Shown here in pieces: positions 31,401 to 34,849 of a DNA stretch of 34,849 nucleotides; position 1 is the stretch's first letter, and each line of letters opens with the position of its first letter. Both the position numbers and the translations under genes were made by a program. Under the pieces are notes generated by a model. That model was not told the DNA's origin and did no database searches. It saw only the letters and a list, made by a program, of their open reading frames with translations. Source of the DNA: Neolecta irregularis DAH-3 (Eukaryota > Ascomycota > Neolectomycetes > Neolectales > Neolectaceae); contig LXFE01000603.1 in NCBI GenBank assembly GCA_001929475.1, forward strand, positions 1-34,849. Direction: 5' to 3'.

Positions 31401-32223
31401 CCGACACGAGAGATAATAGAGCGGGATAAGTAACAGCTGGTCTCTTTTGACGACTCTGAACGGTAGCAGTGTTTGTAGAAGCGATTGATGATATTGAATA
31501 GGTACGATCCACTTCTGAAATACCACTGAGATTCGACGTGGTAGTCGCTGTGGAGAACTGGCGCTTCGGCGGGGCTCGAGACATGCTGTCGCTTCGCGAA
31601 TCGGATGCGGAAGAGAAGCTATGCGACCGTTCTTGCGGCGTTTGGGATAAGGAACTTGTCGCGGAAATATTTCTATTGGGCGGGGGAGCTGACTGAAGAC
31701 TCCGTGTGCGATATGAATCGGAGTTAAGTGCTGGTGCAGTAGGCGGGTCACCCGAAGATATAGATCGAGAAGAGTATGCCGGGGGAGGATATGATCGTTG
31801 TGGAAATTGATTTTGATTGCTATCATATTGAGGAGCCGTATATGAACTGGGTGCAGACGGATGGTCGTGCACTCGAATTGGTGGTGGATTGCGATAGCCA
31901 TCAGATCCATTGAAAGGGAGTTGTGGCGGTCTTTGCTGAGGCAGGGGACGTTGCTGGTAATGATGCGCCAGATACTGGGAATCCGGATAATAATGTTGGT
32001 TAGTCAACGGAGGAGGTCTAAGTTGTTGAGGAGGATGATTCAGAGAATTGACGTAAGAGAAGTTGTTATAGCCAGGCGGGAGACTTGGTCTTTGCGGCCG
32101 TTGCCCTGGTAGATGACCGGATCGCGATTGGACACCAGGAGTTCGACCAGGCGGGGGAGCATTTCCAAAGATATTATTGAAGGCTGCAGAGCGCTGATCA
32201 GACGTCGTTGCATTCGCTCGCAT
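28462..32223 (-). CDS. Rho1 guanine nucleotide exchange factor B (Rom2/Rgf1-like, DEP-DH-PH-CNH)
   Basis: Seven exons on the minus strand, 32223-30760, 30677-29937, 29901-29550, 29515-29085, 29047-28828, 28791-28708 and 28673-28462, give 1167 residues. Residues 1-260 are rich in Pro, Gln and Ser and look disordered. A DEP domain (about 268-352, FRNRLFLSDKQKDGLTYK...FSGSEAVDMIM) is followed by a Cys motif (CYSPTC, then CYSIAC), a DH domain (about 464-660, with LTKPTTRLARYPLLLEAVLKY), a PH domain (about 690-850) and a CNH domain (about 870-1150, with LCVGCAKGFEVVSL and YILAFEPSFIEIHHLESG). It activates Rho1 for cell-wall synthesis and polarity. Intron 3 (29516-29549) has a textbook GC donor (G/GCAAGT); the second ends in GAAG. 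It is paralogous to RhoGEF A in the same window. Confidence 0.93.
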
Positions 32224-32484
32224 TCCGGCCTAACAATGTGTAGACAAACGTGGTATATGCGATGGGAATCTACAGGAAAGGGCAGGTACTCGGGTAAATT
32301 ATGAAGAGGGGGTCGTTCGAAGATGAGTTTTTTGGTGGTGAGTTTTCGCTGCGAGATGTTTGCGCATGTGACGGGTGTTTATGATCCATTGCCAAGACAC
32401 TTGTAATTGAGGCAACCGGCAACCGACTTCCACTTACTCGTCGTTTCATTCGGTCCTGCAGAATATATTATTGTGGGAGCGAGA

Positions 32485-32503
32485 GGCCCTGGCGACCAGG
32501 GCC
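32485..32503. repeat. GC-rich perfect hairpin
   Basis: GGCCCTGG, loop CGA, CCAGGGCC: a perfect 8-bp inverted repeat in AT-rich DNA about 260 bases upstream of the RhoGEF B start codon. It could fold in DNA or RNA or be a palindromic protein site; no runs of T follow on either strand, so it is not an obvious terminator. Confidence 0.6.
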
Positions 32504-32842
32504 GCAGTGTAAAATCTCTCTTTAGTTTTACTCAAGAAAGAATTCATTCAGACGTCTATCTGCGATATACTGCAAAAAGAAATGATGAATTTTGGTCGTG
32601 AGGTTGCGTTTGCAACAAAGATTCCCAGTTGCATTATCTCAATGCCTACGACTGACGAAATCATTGGAGTAACTGTATTGGCCAACATTGTCTGACATAA
32701 AACTGTTGTGAGTCCAATGCATAAATCAATTGTCAATATTCATATTCAAGCCTACATCATAGACCATTCTCATGGTGCAAGTTGATGTGTACATCTATGA
32801 GTGAGTATCATCAATTGTAGAAGAAACATTGTTGAATGTAAG

Positions 32843-32864
32843 TATGTTGCATATACAAAATTCA
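32843..32864 (+). repeat. direct repeat, left copy
   Basis: TATGTTGCATATACAAAATTCA matches 34310-34331 at 20 of 22 positions, with two C/T differences. Both copies are on the same strand and bracket the small secreted protein gene. It may be the remains of a duplicated mobile element. Confidence 0.55.
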
Positions 32865-32874
32865 CAGCAATAAG

Positions 32875-32891
32875 CAGTGTGTCCAACAGCC
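32875..32891 (+). repeat. CAGTGTGTCC motif, left copy
   Basis: CAGTGTGTCCAACAGCC is repeated at 34087-34103 with a single difference (CCA/CAA). CAGTG-type ends followed by GC-rich sequence are seen at termini of hAT-type DNA transposons, but no inverted partner was found, so only the repeat is certain. Confidence 0.45.
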
Positions 32892-32965
32892 CGCTGCCAG
32901 TTTTATGAATGTAGTTCAAGAGGCATAAATACAAGATCTTGGATCAAAATGACCATGCACAACGT

Positions 32966-32976
32966 TTAGGGTTAGG
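32966..32976 (+). repeat. short telomere-like motif
   Basis: TTAGGGTTAGG equals nearly two units of the TTAGGG telomere repeat used by most filamentous fungi. Two units can occur by chance or mark an old repair scar. Confidence 0.3.
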
Positions 32977-33092
32977 TTCGGGAAACCACCTTTCCAACGT
33001 AAATAATATTGGAATTGGAAATATATGACGTTTCAGCATGATTAGATTTGCGGTCAAGACAAATTAGAACATTACCTATTAATATAAAAGAA

Positions 33093-33595
33093 TTACTTGT
33101 TAGTAATCCCGGTAGTGAACAAGTCACGAATCCCCGTAAAAAAGCTATCAAACATTTGAGTTATGTGGTTTGGCGCTCTTTTTTCCAACTTGTCATGACC
33201 ATTCATCCAAATCTTCTCATGGACTTTGGCAATAAAATTTTTGGTAGCGGCACCGAATTCCTCAATAGCTGTTGGTCCAAAGTCCTTGTCAAGGTGATCG
33301 ACCTTATTTTTGACTTAAAATGTAAGGAGATCTGTGTGCATATAAAGTTATACGTTCGTAGACGTTAACATCAATATTGTTCTCATCGAATAATTTCTGG
33401 GCGTGGTCCAACTCTTTATCGGCTTCAACTTCGAAATCTATACAAGTCAAATGGATAAATCAGGGAATGTGATCGCATGCCTTTAACTTCGTTCAACTCT
33501 TCCTCATCAATTCCAGAATGGCCATATGGGTCAGCGGGAGCGGCTGTTATCAGAGTTGCGACTGAAGCAAAGAGAACGAGATGTTTGAGTTGCAT
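33093..33595 (-). CDS. small secreted protein, effector-like
   Basis: Three exons on the minus strand, 33595-33481, 33437-33354 and 33313-33093, give 139 residues. Residues 1-20 (MQLKHLVLFASVATLITAAP) form a clear signal peptide. The mature protein begins acidic (DEEELNEVKDFEVEADKELD), is likely helical, and has no cysteine. A Kex2-like KR site lies in KLEKRAPNH. No known family is recognised. Intron 1 (33438-33480) requires a GC donor (AAAG/GCATGC) and intron 2 (33314-33353) a TTTAAG acceptor; using them turns a stopped frame into one long protein. It stands in a repeat-rich region at the window edge, a common place for fast-evolving secreted genes, though a role in host contact is only an inference. 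Confidence 0.68.
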
Positions 33596-33952
33596 CGTGA
33601 TAACAATTGTATTTGTACTGATTGGTAGATCGGTTTCACCTACCCGATATGCCATATTTAGGGAAAATCCTGCGACTGGCTTGGCATTTGCCGTATGCGG
33701 CCTTACACCACATGCAGGTTCTTGGCCTGTTAAAAAAAGACCGCAATAAGAAATAATCTCGAATCGTGGTGTGAAGGGGTATAAAGAGGTCTCTTCAACC
33801 AACACCGAATTGTCGCTTTCGGCAAATTTCCTAAAACAGAATGCAGTGCGTCCAACTTGAAGCATGTGGTATTGTTGATAAGATATCGTGTGCAACACCA
33901 ATTTCAACAGAAAGAAGTCCTTGTAAGGATATATCCAAACTTTCTAACAAGT

Positions 33953-33985
33953 AAGCAAGTCCAATTCTGGACTTTGGACTTGCTT
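33953..33985. repeat. 12-bp inverted repeat
   Basis: AAGCAAGTCCAA and TTGGACTTGCTT are perfect inverse complements separated by nine bases. The right arm opens the GGACTTGCTTG simple-repeat block, so the hairpin may have seeded or arisen from that array. Confidence 0.6.
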
Positions 33986-34079
33986 GCTTGCATATTTCAG
34001 GCCTTTGCACTTGCTTGCTTGGACTTACTTGCAATTTTACTTGCAAACTTGGACTTGCTTGTCTGGACTTGCTTGATAA
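33971..34079 (+). repeat. GGACTTGCTTG degenerate tandem repeat
   Basis: The units GGACTTGCTTG, GCACTTGCTTG, GGACTTACTTG, TTACTTGC and GGACTTGCTTG recur five or more times over about 110 bases with irregular spacers. This is a decayed short tandem array. Confidence 0.65.
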
Positions 34080-34086
34080 ATTTTTA

Positions 34087-34213
34087 CAGTGTGTCCACCA
34101 GCCTGCCCGACCCGGCCGGAGGATCTCCGGCCGGCGGGCAGGTCAATCAATCTCCGGCAGGCGGGCGAGCGGGTCAAAACGTTTCCTGCAGGCAGGCAGG
34201 TCAACCCGTTTTT
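34087..34213 (+). repeat. GC-rich palindrome and CAGG/CGGG repeat block, transposon-end-like
   Basis: It starts with CAGTGTGTCCACCAGCC, then a hairpin (CCGGCCGGA at 34112-34120, TCCGGCCGG at 34126-34134, loop GGATC) and three related units GGCGGGCAGGTCAA, GGCGGGCGAGCGGGTCAA and GGCAGGCAGGTCAA. The GC content jumps far above the flanks. The shape resembles the terminal region of a hAT-like or MITE element, but a matching inverted end was not found. Confidence 0.5.
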
Positions 34214-34309
34214 TTGGACAATTAGGATAGGTGCAATACAATATTCACTAAATAACCCAAATTGCTTACATAAAATGATTCTATCTGGCCATTTCTTTCA
34301 TTGGTGAAA

Positions 34310-34331
34310 TATGCTGCACATACAAAATTCA
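34310..34331 (+). repeat. direct repeat, right copy
   Basis: TATGCTGCACATACAAAATTCA, 20 of 22 identical to 32843-32864 on the same strand, 1.47 kb away. Confidence 0.55.
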
Positions 34332-34534
34332 TGTCATATCATCGTTATCACCGTGTCACGTGATCCTTGACAACTTCAGGTACATCTTACTAATACGGCA
34401 AGAGGCGTGGAATCATATTGCGGCCTTTATGGCCGGATATAAACTTGATGTAATTAGAATACCTAGCTGGAGATACAACACTTAGGCTAGTACTATAAAC
34501 CTGGTCTTATTTGTACTCCGGAGCTTCAAAGCTT

Positions 34535-34752
34535 ATAGGGGGAGTGTCAGCACACCGACTTGGACTTGGTGCTTTGTGAGACTCGGGTTGGATACTTGTG
34601 AGTACTTGACTCAGTGTTGGCAACGGGTCATGGACCGGGCCCCCCAAAAAAGCCCATGGGTTAGCCTATGGGCTAAGATAGGCTTTTTTATGTGATACCG
34701 TGATAACTAGATTATATACCTACCACTACCATGCCCACTAACCCAGTGTTGG
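34535..34752 (+). mobile_element. possible transposable-element terminal fragments
   Basis: TATAGGGGGAGTGTCAG (about 34535-34550) looks like the polypurine tract plus LTR start of a copia-type retrotransposon. Further on, CAGTGTTGGCAACGGGTC with GGACCGGGCCCC (34612 on) looks like a hAT-type terminal inverted repeat, and CAGTGTTGGAAAC recurs at 34744. No transposase or reverse transcriptase is in view, and the window ends shortly after, so these are resemblances only. Confidence 0.3.
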
Positions 34753-34849
34753 AAACAATATATAAAAATAAAGATAATACATTTGTTCTGTCCCACCTGT
34801 GGAATCGCCCAGCCTCACCACCAAATCCACTAGCCTCATAAAATATACC

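Larger units (their letters stand above)
32224..33092. other. repeat-bearing spacer
   Basis: 870 bases upstream of RhoGEF B and downstream of the small secreted gene. It holds a GC hairpin (32485-32503), a direct repeat copy (32843-32864), a CAGTGTGTCC terminal-like motif (32875) and a telomere-like TTAGGGTTAGG (32966-32976), each listed separately. No coding signal is visible. Confidence 0.5.
33596..34849. other. repeat-rich, apparently non-coding right edge
   Basis: 1.25 kb with CTTG-type simple repeats, GC-rich palindromes and several transposon-end-like motifs, described separately. Frames such as 33857-34225 (+) are low-complexity translations of the repeats (DLLACL-like) and are not taken as genes. 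Confidence 0.6.

Noticed and set aside
31308-31910. Minus-strand 200-codon open frame
   Set aside because: Out-of-frame shadow of the RhoGEF B first exon; rich in His/Arg because of the other frame's Pro/Ser codons.
33857-34225. Plus-strand 122-codon open frame with Leu/Cys-rich sequence
   Set aside because: It translates the GGACTTGCTTG simple repeats; no start context, domain or conserved feature.
1-34849. tRNA, rRNA or CRISPR features
   Set aside because: No tRNA box A/B pair, no rRNA-like block and no regular repeat-spacer array was found on reading the window.

Overview
This window is nuclear DNA from a fungus, almost certainly an ascomycete. Protein-coding genes on both strands are interrupted by many very short introns (mostly 34-46 nt, with ctaac/ctgac/ctaat branch-like motifs). 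The gene set is fungal: an OCH1-type GT32 mannosyltransferase, two Rho1 exchange factors with DH-PH-CNH architecture, a Rap/Rsr1 GTPase, fungal-type OMP decarboxylase, Prp31, and small secreted proteins. I could not fix the class. The OMP decarboxylase lacks the long insertion known from Sordariomycetes such as Neurospora.

Layout. 1-2.1 kb: edge sequence and a PD-(D/E)XK-like gene (+). 3.1-4.3 kb: GT32 mannosyltransferase (+). 4.9-8.8 kb: RhoGEF A (-). 9.2-9.8 kb: histidine phosphatase (-). 10.5-11.2 kb: V-ATPase proteolipid (+). 12.6-13.3 kb: Rsr1/Rap GTPase (-). 13.6-16.5 kb: Tudor-SN (SND1), ten exons (-). 16.7-17.8 kb: transaldolase (-). 18.8-19.6 kb: secreted repeat protein (-). 19.9-22.6 kb: APC-family permease with an unusually long C-terminal tail (-). 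23.1-24.7 kb: Prp31 (+). 26.5-27.0 kb: small conserved-looking hypothetical (+). 27.3-28.2 kb: OMP decarboxylase (-). 28.5-32.2 kb: RhoGEF B (-). 33.1-33.6 kb: small secreted protein (-), inside a repeat-rich region that runs to the right edge.

Function. Most genes are ordinary housekeeping genes. Two RhoGEFs, a Rap/Rsr1 GTPase and an outer-chain mannosyltransferase together give a polarity and cell-wall flavour, but nothing shows co-regulation. No operon-like system is visible.

The most unusual signals are in gene structure. Reading frames force four GC-AG introns and about fifteen A-AG (AAG) 3' splice sites among roughly 51 reconstructed introns. The permease appears to carry a 275-residue basic, Ser/Pro-rich cytoplasmic tail through a 34-nt intron. 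All exon boundaries were deduced by hand from frame continuity and family knowledge; none is backed by transcripts.
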